Below are positions 1 through 5,989 of a stretch of 6,890 bases of DNA, one piece after another. The first letter of the stretch is position 1; each line of letters starts with the position of its first letter. The translations under genes were made by a program, and so were the position numbers. The notes below the pieces were generated by a model. The model saw only the letters and a list, made by a program, of their open reading frames with translations, was not told the DNA's origin and searched no databases. The stretch comes from Chloroflexota bacterium. Lineage in GTDB: Bacteria > Chloroflexota > Limnocylindria > Limnocylindrales > CSP1-4. The stretch lies in assembly GCA_021790715.1 (NCBI GenBank), contig JAJYGK010000092.1, positions 1 to 6,890 of the forward strand, read 5' to 3'.

Positions 1-122
1 ACCCCTGTCCGGCCGTCGTGAACGGCATGATCGTGTATCGCGACACCCACCACCTGACCGCGACGTTCGCACGATCCCTCGCACCCGCCCTCGACCGTGG
101 GATCGCCGCGATCCTGAGGTGA
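1..122 (+). CDS. C-terminal end of an OafA-like acyltransferase (fused SGNH domain), partial
   Basis: Reading from base 3, 39 codons run to a TGA at 120-122; the rest of the gene lies beyond the left edge. The visible end reads PCPAVVNGMIVYRD, then THHLTATFARSLAPALDRG. The D-T-H-H-L pattern, an acidic residue just before His-Leu-Thr, is the last catalytic block of the SGNH esterase-like domain fused to the C-terminus of many bacterial acyltransferase-3 (OafA-type) membrane proteins. The preceding CP-x-V-x-N-G-x-x-Y-R-D context is typical of that family. Such proteins move acetyl or other short acyl groups onto cell-surface sugars: the membrane part carries the acyl group across and the SGNH domain acts outside. 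The acceptor cannot be inferred from 39 residues. The gene is followed by a GC hairpin at 137-156. Its SGNH type differs from that of the acyltransferase at 2311-4749. Confidence 0.8.
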   Translation, partial: PCPAVVNGMIVYRDTHHLTATFARSLAPALDRGIAAILR

Positions 123-136
123 CGCGCGGCCAGGCA

Positions 137-156
137 TCGCGCCCGCCACGGCGCGA
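137..156 (+). terminator. GC-rich hairpin after the left-edge acyltransferase gene
   Basis: A perfect 7-bp stem (TCGCGCC at 137-143 with GGCGCGA at 150-156) encloses a 6-nt loop and begins 14 nt after the stop codon at 122. No T-tract follows, so this would be a T-less terminator of the kind proposed in high-GC bacteria. The role is inferred only from position and stem strength. Confidence 0.4.
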
Positions 157-333
157 CGAGCAGACCGGGCCGGCCCGACCGCCGGTGAAGGGGTCCGACC
201 CGCCGCGACACCGGAACTGAACCGGGCACACGCCCGCGCATCGCCGGCCGGCGGGTTGTAAGCCGCCCGCGACGGAGCGGGACGTAGCGTCGAGCGCGCA
301 CCGACGGAGTGGATCGGCTCGGCAACCGGCTGC

Positions 334-340
334 GAGGAGG
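334..340 (+). promoter_or_regulatory. Strong ribosome binding site that fixes the lipoprotein start
   Basis: GAGGAGG lies 6 nt before the GTG at 347. It is the best Shine-Dalgarno match in the window and supports GTG-347 over later in-frame starts, consistent with the complete signal peptide that follows. Confidence 0.75.
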
Positions 341-346
341 GCTGGC

Positions 347-967
347 GTGAAGCGGGTGGCATGGCCGCTGGCCTGCATGGTCATGCTCGCGGTCGTCGTC
401 GCCGGATGCGCGGGAGGCAGCGTGCAGGGACAGGCCGAAGCGGCGTACGGCGGGGACCTCCCCTCCTTCGCGCCGGCGCCGTCTCCCGTGGCCACGACGG
501 CCCAGTACACGGCCACGATGTGCCGCCTGACGAACACCCTGGCCACGGCGATCGTGGCCCTGCAGGCAGTGGACGGCCGAGCCTCCCGGACGGTCATCGC
601 CGGGGTGAGCGCGGTCCCGGGCGAGCTCACGCGGGCCGACCGGCTGTTCGCCAGCGTGGAGCACTGGTCGACGCCGGCGAGCGGGTCCCTCGGCCAGCCG
701 GCGACGGAGGTGGAGACGCTGCTGTCCGGCATCTCGCCCAGCCCATCCTCGGTCGCCCCTGCCACCCGGCTTGCCGAGCTCGTCCTGCGCGCCGCGGAGC
801 GCGACCTGGCGCTCGACGAGCAGGGCGGGCAGACGGCCACGGGCCTCACCGCGCGCCTCGTGCAGGCCTTCGCGACCGCCCGCATCACGCTCGCCCAGCG
901 GCTCGGTCTCCCGCTCCCGGTGCAGATCCCGCTCGGGTACGAGATCGCGTGCCCGTCGGGCTCGTAG
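347..967 (+). CDS. Predicted secreted lipoprotein, unknown function
   Basis: 206 aa from a GTG start with a strong ribosome binding site. Residues 1-21 form a lipoprotein signal peptide: Lys-Arg at 2-3, a hydrophobic core (about 4-17), then the lipobox V18-A19-G20-C21. C21 is the expected lipidation and cleavage site, giving a membrane-anchored protein on the outer face. Residues 22-52 are a Gly/Ala/Pro/Ser-rich tether. The folded part (about 53-206) looks mostly helical and Ala/Leu-rich, with alternating Thr/Ala runs, and holds just two cysteines, C59 and C202, near its two ends. They could form a disulfide closing the domain. I do not recognise a family or catalytic motif. The gene stands alone: the acyltransferase upstream ends 224 bp away and the next gene is convergent. 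A helical sensor or ligand-binding lipoprotein is possible but not supported by any motif. Confidence 0.85.
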   Translation: MKRVAWPLACMVMLAVVVAGCAGGSVQGQAEAAYGGDLPSFAPAPSPVATTAQYTATMCRLTNTLATAIVALQAVDGRASRTVIAGVSAVPGELTRADRLFASVEHWSTPASGSLGQPATEVETLLSGISPSPSSVAPATRLAELVLRAAERDLALDEQGGQTATGLTARLVQAFATARITLAQRLGLPLPVQIPLGYEIACPSGS

Positions 968-972
968 CCCGC

Positions 973-1009
973 CCCGTTCCGGTTGTGCCGGATCACGTCC
1001 GTGAACGGG
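973..1009 (+). terminator. Inverted repeat just after the lipoprotein gene
   Basis: CCCGTTC (973-979) pairs with GAACGGG (1003-1009), with a smaller CCGG/CCGG pairing inside the loop. It starts 5 nt after the TAG at 965-967. No T-tract is present. A terminator role is inferred from position only. Confidence 0.3.
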
Positions 1010-1086
1010 CGGACACCGGCGCGCCTGCTCTACGTCGCGACCGCCTTCCGGCGCAGACCCTGCGGGTGCCGGCCCGCGGTGAGCGA

Positions 1087-1117
1087 CACCGCGGACGCGG
1101 GCGGCGGAGCCGCGGTG
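1087..1117 (-). terminator. Hairpin immediately after the peptidase gene
   Basis: A perfect 8-bp stem (CACCGCGG at 1087-1094 with CCGCGGTG at 1110-1117) with a 15-nt loop lies 3 nt past the stop codon of the minus-strand peptidase gene (stop at 1121-1123). A competing 6-bp stem, GTGCCG (1115-1120) with CGGCAC (1129-1134), spans the stop codon. There is no T-tract. It separates two convergent genes and could act in both directions. Confidence 0.4.
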
Positions 1118-1120
1118 CCG

Positions 1121-2071
1121 TCAGCGCGCGGCACGGAACTCGTCCGCGGCCGTGACCAGCCGGTCGATCGTGGGGACCTCGGTGGCGGAGTGGCCGGCGT
1201 CGGGCACCACCTCGAAACCCGCCTCGGGCCACCGGCGGTGCAGGTCCCACGCCGTCGTGATGGGACAGACCACGTCGTAGCGGCCCTGCACGATGCGCGC
1301 CGGGATGTGCCGTATCCGGTCGACGCCGTCGAGCAGCTCGTCGGGCGACGCGAAGAAGCCGCCATTGACCATGTAGTGGCACTCGATGCGGGCAAAGGCA
1401 TCCGCGGTCCGGTCGTTCGCGTAGCGCTCCACCAGCTTCGGGTCCTCCCGCAGCTTGCTCGTCCGCGCCTCCCACGTGCTCCAGGCGCGGGCGGCCTCCG
1501 CCAGCACCGCGGGGTCGTTGCCGGTGAGCCGGCGGTGGTAGGCGGCGACGAGGTCGCCGCGCTCTCCGGGCGGGATGGGGGCGAGGTAGTCCTCCCACGC
1601 GTCGGGGAACAGGAAGCTGGCGCCCTCCTGGTAGAACCAGCGGATCTCGTGGGGCCGGAGCATGAAGATCCCGCGCAGCACGAGCCCACGGACGCGCGCC
1701 GGGTGGCGTTCGGCGTACGCGAGCGAGAGCGTGCTCCCCCACGAGCCCCCGAAGACGACCCACCGGTCGATCTCCAGGTGCTCCCGCAGCCGCTCCATGT
1801 CGGCCACGAGGTCCCACGTCGTGTTCTCCTCGAGACTGGCGTGCGGCGTGCTCCTGCCGGCGCCGCGCTGGTCGAACAGGACGATCCGGTAGGCCGCGGG
1901 GTCGAAATAGCGGCGATCGTCCGGGCCCGTCCCGCCCCCCGGGCCGCCGTGCACGAACACGACGGGCGTCCCGTCCGGGCGACCCGACTCCTCCCAGTAC
2001 AGCTCGTGCAGCGGCGACACCCGCAGGCGGCCGGTGCGGAAGGGTTCGATCGGGGGATAGAGCTCGCGCAC
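1121..2071 (-). CDS. pip: Prolyl iminopeptidase (proline aminopeptidase, peptidase family S33)
   Basis: 316 aa, an alpha/beta-hydrolase exopeptidase that releases N-terminal proline from peptides in the cytoplasm. The protein opens REL-YPPIEPF, the usual N-terminus of this family. Visible motifs are HGGPGGG (41-47, oxyanion hole), DQRGAGRS (67-74), the nucleophile elbow GGSWGS with S110, the acid in GRYD (D266) and the base in DAGHS (H294). S110, D266 and H294 agree with the triad numbering I recall for the Xanthomonas enzyme, which supports the GTG start at 2071. GGAGG lies 4 nt upstream of that codon. The frame stays open further upstream to 2365, but that extension is Arg/Pro-rich, matches nothing in the family and would run into the divergent acyltransferase gene. 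Length is normal for the family (about 310-320). No signal peptide is visible. Confidence 0.95.
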   Translation of the reverse strand: MRELYPPIEPFRTGRLRVSPLHELYWEESGRPDGTPVVFVHGGPGGGTGPDDRRYFDPAAYRIVLFDQRGAGRSTPHASLEENTTWDLVADMERLREHLEIDRWVVFGGSWGSTLSLAYAERHPARVRGLVLRGIFMLRPHEIRWFYQEGASFLFPDAWEDYLAPIPPGERGDLVAAYHRRLTGNDPAVLAEAARAWSTWEARTSKLREDPKLVERYANDRTADAFARIECHYMVNGGFFASPDELLDGVDRIRHIPARIVQGRYDVVCPITTAWDLHRRWPEAGFEVVPDAGHSATEVPTIDRLVTAADEFRAAR

Positions 2072-2075
2072 GGGA

Positions 2076-2080
2076 CCTCC
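2076..2080 (-). promoter_or_regulatory. Ribosome binding site of the peptidase gene
   Basis: On the minus strand GGAGG (2080-2076) is followed by 4 nt and the GTG at 2071-2069. The spacing is short but acceptable. The site supports the short 316-aa form over the 414-codon open frame. Confidence 0.55.
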
Positions 2081-2127
2081 GGACGATGACGCCGCGCCGC
2101 CGTCTGCGACGTCGGTCGGGCGGCTGC

Positions 2128-2133
2128 ATCGTA
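2128..2133 (-). promoter_or_regulatory. Candidate -10 element for the peptidase gene
   Basis: The minus strand reads GGGGC-TACGAT-GCAG, with TACGAT matching TANNNT, 56 nt upstream of the GTG. No recognisable -35 hexamer sits 16-18 nt further upstream, so the call rests on the -10 alone. Confidence 0.3.
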
Positions 2134-2310
2134 GCCCCGTCGCCCGGTCCGGCGGCCGGCGCGCATGGCCCGCCCACGGTCGGGCGAAGCCCGGATCTGC
2201 CGCCGCGGCAACCCGATCGGGTCGGCCGAACCGTACGTCCGGACGATGCGGAGTCGGGGTCGGGCGCGCATCATAGGCAGCGGCGTGGCGCGCAGGGAGC
2301 ACGGGGCGGG

Positions 2311-4749
2311 ATGACGGGAACGGGGGTGGCGGGAACGGTTCCCGGCTCGGCCGACGCGCACGCATCCGCCCCTGCGGCGGCGCCGGAGGACCTCCGTGCC
2401 GTGCCCGCGACCGGCGATCACGGCCGGCTGCCGGGCCTGGACGGGCTGCGCGCGGTGGCCGTGCTGGCGGTGATGCTCTATCACGCCGACCTGGGCTGGC
2501 TCCCCGGGGGGTTCCTCGGCGTCGACGTCTTCTTCGTCATCAGCGGCTTCCTGATCACGACGCTGCTGCTCGCCGAGCGCGAGCGGCTGGGGCACATCCG
2601 CCTGCGCGCGTTCTGGCTGCGGCGCGCCAGGCGGCTCCTGCCGGCCCTCTTCCTGCTCCTGGCCGCCACGCTCACGTTCGCCGTCGTCCTGGCGCCCGAC
2701 GAGCTCTCGCGGCTGCGCGGCGACACGCTGGCGGCCCTGGGCTACGTCACGAACTGGTACCTGATCCTGCGCCAGCAGTCGTACTTCGAGACGATCGGGC
2801 GGCCCTCGCCCCTCCTCCACCTGTGGTCGCTCGCCGTCGAGGAGCAGTTCTACGTGCTGTGGCCGCTCGCCCTCGCGGCCGGCATGGCGCTGCTGCGCCG
2901 ACGCGGGATGCTCGCCGCGACGCTGCTCGGGGCGGCCGGCTCGGCGACGCTGATGGCGCTCCTGTACGTCCCGTACGCGGACCCCTCGCGCGTCTACTAC
3001 GGCACCGACACGCACGCGGTCGGCCTGCTCGTGGGCGCCGCCCTGGCCCTGGCCTGGACGCCGCGCCGGAGCGCCCGGCCTGCGCTGCCCGCGCCCGATG
3101 CGCCGGCGGTCGGAGCGGCGGCGTCGGGAGTGCCGGTCGCACCCGCCCCGGCGCCCGTTGCCTCCGGCCGGCCGGTGGCGGCCGCGTCGCCCGCGTGGTC
3201 GCTGCCGCCCTGGCCCGAGGAGCCCGGGGCGGCGTCCGCCGCACGCCCCGGTCCGTCGCTGCGTGCCCGCCTGGCGGCCGCCGTCCGCGCCGTGCCCTGG
3301 ATCGACCTGGCCGGCGTCGCCGGGCTCGTGCTGCTCGTGGTGGCGTTCGTGCAGCTCGACGAGTACGAGCCGTTCCTGTACCAGGGCGGCTTCGTGCTCC
3401 TCGCGCTCGTCACCGCGGCCGTCATCGTGGCGGCCGTCCACCCGCGCGGGCGCCTCGGCACGCACGTGCTCGACCGCCAGCCGCTGCGCTGGATCGGCGA
3501 GCGCTCGTACGGCATCTACCTCTGGCACTGGCCGATCTTCACGTTCACGCGGCCCGGCATCGACGTCCCCCTCGACGCCGTCCCCGACCTCGCCCTCCGC
3601 TTCGCGCTCACGCTGGTGGCCGCGGAGCTCTCCTACCGCTTCGTGGAGACGCCGGTCCGCCAGGGTGCCCTCGGGCGCGCCTGGGCGCGCTGGCGCGCGA
3701 CGCCGCGGCGGCAGCGCCTGGTCGCCTTCCGCCTGCCGATCGCCTCGTCTGCCGCCGTCCTGGCCGTCGCCGTGGTCGTCGGCGCGCGCGTCGTGGCGGC
3801 CACGCCGCCGCCGACGCCGGCGTACCTCTCCGTGACGGCGGTCGACACGGGCGGCCCGGTGAGCGGCAGCGGCGTCTCGGCCGTCTCGGCCGGCAGCCGG
3901 ATCACGTCCGGCAACTCCGGTGCCACGCCGGAGGCGCCAGCCTCGCCGGCGGCGGATGCCGGCGCCACGGCCGGTGCGTCGAGCGGCCAGCCGGGCGAGT
4001 CGCCCGCCGCGACGGGGACGCCGGGCACGTCCGCCGCGACGCCGGCCCCGGTCGTCGCCGCGCGACCGCCGCGCGTGCTGGCAATCGGCGACTCGGTCAT
4101 GCTCGGCGCGGTGACGCAGCTGCGCGCGGCGATCCACGGCATCGAGGTGAACGCCCAGGTGGGACGCTCGTTCCAGACCGGGATCCAGATCCTCGAGGCC
4201 CGCCGCAAGGCCGGCACGCTGCCCCCGGTCGTCGTCGTCGCCCTCGGCGACAACGGCTGGATCAGCGGCGCCCAGATCAGCCAGCTGATGGGGGTGCTGA
4301 AGGGGACGTCGCTCGTGGCGCTCGTCAACCTGAAGGAGCCGCGCGACTGGGAGTCGCACGACAACGCGATGCTCGCCGCCGCGGCGAAGCAGTATCCGAA
4401 CGTGATCGTCGTCGACTGGCACGACGCGAGCATCGATCACCCCGAGTACTTCTGGGACGACCTGATCCACCTGCGACCGACCGGTGCCGTTGCCTACGCC
4501 CGGGTGCTGGCGTCCGCGCTCGCCCCGGCGCTCTCTCCCACGGCGACCGCGAGCCCGTCCTCCACGGCGATCCCGACGGACGGCTCCGGCACCATCTCGG
4601 CCGGGCACGCGCCGGCCCCGTCCGGGCCTGCGGCGTCCGCGACACCGGCCGCCACGTCCCCTGGCACGGGCTCGCCGACCGGCATCACGCCGGCGCCGTC
4701 GCCCGCGCCCGTCGCCGCGACGCCGCGTCCGAGCGCGACCGTCCACTGA
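2311..4749 (+). CDS. Acyltransferase-3 family membrane protein with C-terminal SGNH domain (OafA/OatA-like)
   Basis: 812 aa from the ATG at 2311; AGGGAG lies 11 nt upstream. The membrane domain has the family R-x10-H motif (R47, H58), GVDVFFVISGF (70-80), SLAVEEQFYVLWP (173-185) and SYGIYLWHWPI (399-409), with about ten helices between 45 and 445 and a further one at 475-497 leading outside. The SGNH domain (about 588-738) shows block I GDS (S595), block II G618, block III GDN (646-648) and block V D717-L-I-H720, so the Ser-Asp-His triad is intact. Such proteins pass acyl groups, usually acetyl, across the membrane onto surface polysaccharide or peptidoglycan; the acceptor is unknown here. 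Oddities are a Pro/Ala-rich insertion (251-328) inside the membrane domain, a long low-complexity linker (498-585), and a Ser/Thr/Pro/Ala tail (741-812) without a sorting motif. The gene stands alone, divergent from the peptidase and convergent with the NUDIX gene. Confidence 0.92.
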   Translation: MTGTGVAGTVPGSADAHASAPAAAPEDLRAVPATGDHGRLPGLDGLRAVAVLAVMLYHADLGWLPGGFLGVDVFFVISGFLITTLLLAERERLGHIRLRAFWLRRARRLLPALFLLLAATLTFAVVLAPDELSRLRGDTLAALGYVTNWYLILRQQSYFETIGRPSPLLHLWSLAVEEQFYVLWPLALAAGMALLRRRGMLAATLLGAAGSATLMALLYVPYADPSRVYYGTDTHAVGLLVGAALALAWTPRRSARPALPAPDAPAVGAAASGVPVAPAPAPVASGRPVAAASPAWSLPPWPEEPGAASAARPGPSLRARLAAAVRAVPWIDLAGVAGLVLLVVAFVQLDEYEPFLYQGGFVLLALVTAAVIVAAVHPRGRLGTHVLDRQPLRWIGERSYGIYLWHWPIFTFTRPGIDVPLDAVPDLALRFALTLVAAELSYRFVETPVRQGALGRAWARWRATPRRQRLVAFRLPIASSAAVLAVAVVVGARVVAATPPPTPAYLSVTAVDTGGPVSGSGVSAVSAGSRITSGNSGATPEAPASPAADAGATAGASSGQPGESPAATGTPGTSAATPAPVVAARPPRVLAIGDSVMLGAVTQLRAAIHGIEVNAQVGRSFQTGIQILEARRKAGTLPPVVVVALGDNGWISGAQISQLMGVLKGTSLVALVNLKEPRDWESHDNAMLAAAAKQYPNVIVVDWHDASIDHPEYFWDDLIHLRPTGAVAYARVLASALAPALSPTATASPSSTAIPTDGSGTISAGHAPAPSGPAASATPAATSPGTGSPTGITPAPSPAPVAATPRPSATVH

Positions 4750-4759
4750 CGGCCGTCAG
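4746..4759. repeat. 14-bp perfect palindrome covering two convergent stop codons
   Basis: CTGACGGCCGTCAG is perfectly self-complementary. Its left TGA (4747-4749) ends the acyltransferase gene and its right TCA (4756-4758) is the stop of the minus-strand NUDIX gene. A shared terminator is one reading, but with no loop and no T-tract it is not a standard one. Confidence 0.6.
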
Positions 4760-5226
4760 GAACCGGCGAGGGCCTCCTCGAGCCGGTCCAGCAGCTGCCG
4801 CTGCGCCTCCGTGATCCGGGCGTGCGCCTCGGCGAGCTCGAACCACGCGACCCGGTCGACCTCGGGGAACGACTGGCGGCGGCCGGACCCCGGCGGCCAC
4901 TCGACCTCGAACCGGTTGCTCCGCGCGGTCTCGACGTCCAGGTCCCCCTCGACGGCCCACGCGCTCACGACCTTGCCGCCCTTCTGGCGGACGGATCCGA
5001 GCGCGATCCTCGGGCCGGACGGCACCGCGGCGCCGGTCTCCTCCTCGTACTCGCGAAGGGCGGCGACCTCCAGGTCCTCGCCGGCCGCCGGTTCGCCCTT
5101 GGGGATCGACCAGTGCGCGCGGCCGCGCGACCGGTGGAACGGTCCGCCGGGGTGCGCGAGCAGCACCTCGAGCCGCCCCTGCTGCCGCCGATAGAGGAGG
5201 ATGCCCGCGCTCAGCCTCGTCGCCAC
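4756..5226 (-). CDS. NUDIX hydrolase, COG4119-like predicted NTP pyrophosphohydrolase
   Basis: 156 aa from a GTG at 5226. The complete Nudix box G-x5-E-x7-R-E-U-x-E-E-x-G-U runs from G44 to A66: G44, E50, R58-E59, E62-E63 and G65. E59, E62 and E63 are the expected divalent-metal ligands. Around it are traits I know from COG4119 proteins: SAGILLYRR at 6-14, LAHPGGPF at 23-30, WSIPKGE at 39-45, then RQKGGK and WAVEGD, the FEVEWPPGSG segment, and FPEVDRVAWF near the end. These enzymes are predicted to cleave nucleoside-diphosphate-linked substrates; the true substrate is unknown and the old MutT-like label is unproven. No Shine-Dalgarno is visible, but a TAGGCT hexamer ends 6 nt before the start codon, suggesting a leaderless transcript. 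It is convergent with the acyltransferase gene (6-bp gap) and divergent from the HAD gene (37 bp). Confidence 0.93.
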   Translation of the reverse strand: MATRLSAGILLYRRQQGRLEVLLAHPGGPFHRSRGRAHWSIPKGEPAAGEDLEVAALREYEEETGAAVPSGPRIALGSVRQKGGKVVSAWAVEGDLDVETARSNRFEVEWPPGSGRRQSFPEVDRVAWFELAEAHARITEAQRQLLDRLEEALAGS

Positions 5227-5232
5227 GCGGCG

Positions 5233-5238
5233 AGCCTA
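5233..5238 (-). promoter_or_regulatory. Candidate -10 for a leaderless NUDIX transcript
   Basis: The minus strand reads TAGGCT (5238-5233), matching TANNNT, then 6 nt, then the GTG at 5226. This places the expected transcription start at or next to the first base of the start codon. No Shine-Dalgarno is visible upstream of the GTG. Confidence 0.45.
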
Positions 5239-5251
5239 CCGCGCCGCGTGG

Positions 5252-5257
5252 CACGAT
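5252..5257 (+). promoter_or_regulatory. Candidate -10 for a leaderless HAD transcript
   Basis: CACGAT (5252-5257) differs from TANNNT only in its first base. Exactly 6 nt separate it from the GTG at 5264, the same geometry as the opposite NUDIX promoter. No Shine-Dalgarno is visible upstream of the HAD start. Confidence 0.4.
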
Positions 5258-5263
5258 GGGCGC

Positions 5264-5989
5264 GTGCACGGTTCCCGCCACCTGCCGGCCCCGCTGGGTC
5301 TCGTGATCTTCGACAACGACGGCGTGCTCGTCGACAGCGAACGCCTCTCATCGGCCACCGTCGCACGGGTGCTGAGCGAGCTGGGGGTCCCGACCACGCC
5401 CGCGGACGCGCACCGGGATTTCACCGGCGGGACGCTCGACCGCATCCGGCAGATCGTCGAAGGGCGCGGCCACCACCTTCCCGCGACGTTCGAGGCGACG
5501 TACGCGGAGCGCCTCGCCGGTGTGTTCGAGCGCGAGCTCGCGCCCTCGGCGGGCGTGCCCGGGCTGCTGGAGGAGCTGGACCGGCACGGGATCGGGTACT
5601 GCGTGGCATCCAACGGCACGCGCGGCCGCATCCGGGCCTCGCTGCGCGCGGCCGGGCTCCTGGATCGGTTCGCCGGCCGGACGTTCAGCGCCGACGACGT
5701 GCCGCGGCCCAAACCCGCCCCGGACCTCTTCCTGCGCGCCGCGGACTCGCTGGGCGTCCCGGCCGGTGCGTGCCTCGTCGTGGAGGACACGCCGCCCGGG
5801 ATCGCGGCCGGCAGGGCGGCCGGGATGCGCGTGTGGACCCCGGCGGGCACGTACCCCGCGGAGGCGCTCCGGGATGCCGACCGCGTGTTCGAGTCGATGG
5901 AACTGCTTGCCGCGGAGCTCGCAGCCGAGCTGCGACGGCGGGACGAGGCGGCGCCTCAGCCGCGACGGGGGCCCAGCACGATCTCGTAG
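5264..5989 (+). CDS. HAD-superfamily hydrolase, subfamily IA (beta-phosphoglucomutase/phosphatase-like)
   Basis: 241 aa. All four HAD motifs are present: motif I FDNDGVLVDSE with nucleophile D17 and acid/base D19, motif II S116 in CVASNGTRG, motif III K150 in RPKPAPDLF, and motif IV E174-D175 in EDTPPGIAAGRAAG. A helical C1 cap is expected between about 27 and 95. The layout and length match cytosolic sugar-phosphate phosphatases and phosphomutases such as the YieH, YfbT and PgmB types; the substrate cannot be told from motifs. The frame is open from an ATG at 5201, but that start would overlap the divergent NUDIX gene and add residues before the usual N-terminus. GTG at 5264 leaves ten residues before the core beta strand and lies 6 nt after a -10-like hexamer. 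The last 34 nt overlap a possible small gene on the other strand. Confidence 0.93.
   Translation: MHGSRHLPAPLGLVIFDNDGVLVDSERLSSATVARVLSELGVPTTPADAHRDFTGGTLDRIRQIVEGRGHHLPATFEATYAERLAGVFERELAPSAGVPGLLEELDRHGIGYCVASNGTRGRIRASLRAAGLLDRFAGRTFSADDVPRPKPAPDLFLRAADSLGVPAGACLVVEDTPPGIAAGRAAGMRVWTPAGTYPAEALRDADRVFESMELLAAELAAELRRRDEAAPQPRRGPSTIS

Larger units (their letters stand above)
123..346. other. Intergenic region, 224 bp, hairpin-rich, no gene found
   Basis: No credible reading frame or RNA gene is seen here. It contains the hairpin at 137-156, a small 5-bp stem with an ACAC loop (CGGGC at 223-227 with GCCCG at 232-236), and another 5-bp stem (GCGGG at 251-255 with CCCGC at 266-270). The promoter of the following lipoprotein gene should lie here, but no -35/-10 pair with correct spacing was found. 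Confidence 0.5.
2072..2310. other. Divergent intergenic region, 239 bp
   Basis: This region must hold the promoters of both the peptidase (-) and the acyltransferase (+). Beyond the TACGAT candidate it contains an 11-bp direct repeat TCCGGACGATG at 2078-2088 and 2238-2248. The second copy forms part of a 10-bp palindrome CGTCCGGACG (2236-2245). A weak -10-like CATCAT lies at 2269-2274 on the plus strand. The plus-strand frame is open from an ATG at 2086, but its 75 codons are Arg/Pro/Gly-rich without any domain, so I treat it as non-coding. Confidence 0.5.

Noticed and set aside
165..176. 12-bp palindrome CGGGCCGGCCCG
   Set aside because: It has no loop and consists only of G and C in a GC-rich intergenic region; chance is sufficient.
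256..290. Possible promoter for the lipoprotein gene: TTGTAA (256-261) and TAGCGT (285-290)
   Set aside because: Spacing between the hexamers is 23 nt, too long for a normal promoter. The TAGCGT alone is weak evidence.
2086..2310. Upstream ATG start for the acyltransferase (887 aa form)
   Set aside because: The 75 extra residues are low-complexity, would start almost at the peptidase start codon, and leave no room for divergent promoters.
2072..2365. N-terminal extension of the prolyl iminopeptidase up to position 2365
   Set aside because: The added residues are Pro/Arg-rich with no family match and overlap the start of the divergent acyltransferase gene. The GTG at 2071 has a GGAGG and gives canonical catalytic numbering.
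1030..4746. A very long minus-strand open frame (over 1,200 codons) crossing the peptidase and acyltransferase genes
   Set aside because: Its translation is Arg/Gly/Ala low-complexity and it runs through two genes with full catalytic motifs in other frames. It is an artefact of high third-position GC.
5201..5263. Earlier ATG for the HAD hydrolase
   Set aside because: It overlaps the start of the divergent NUDIX gene and adds residues not usual for the family. GTG 5264 fits the length and the putative -10.
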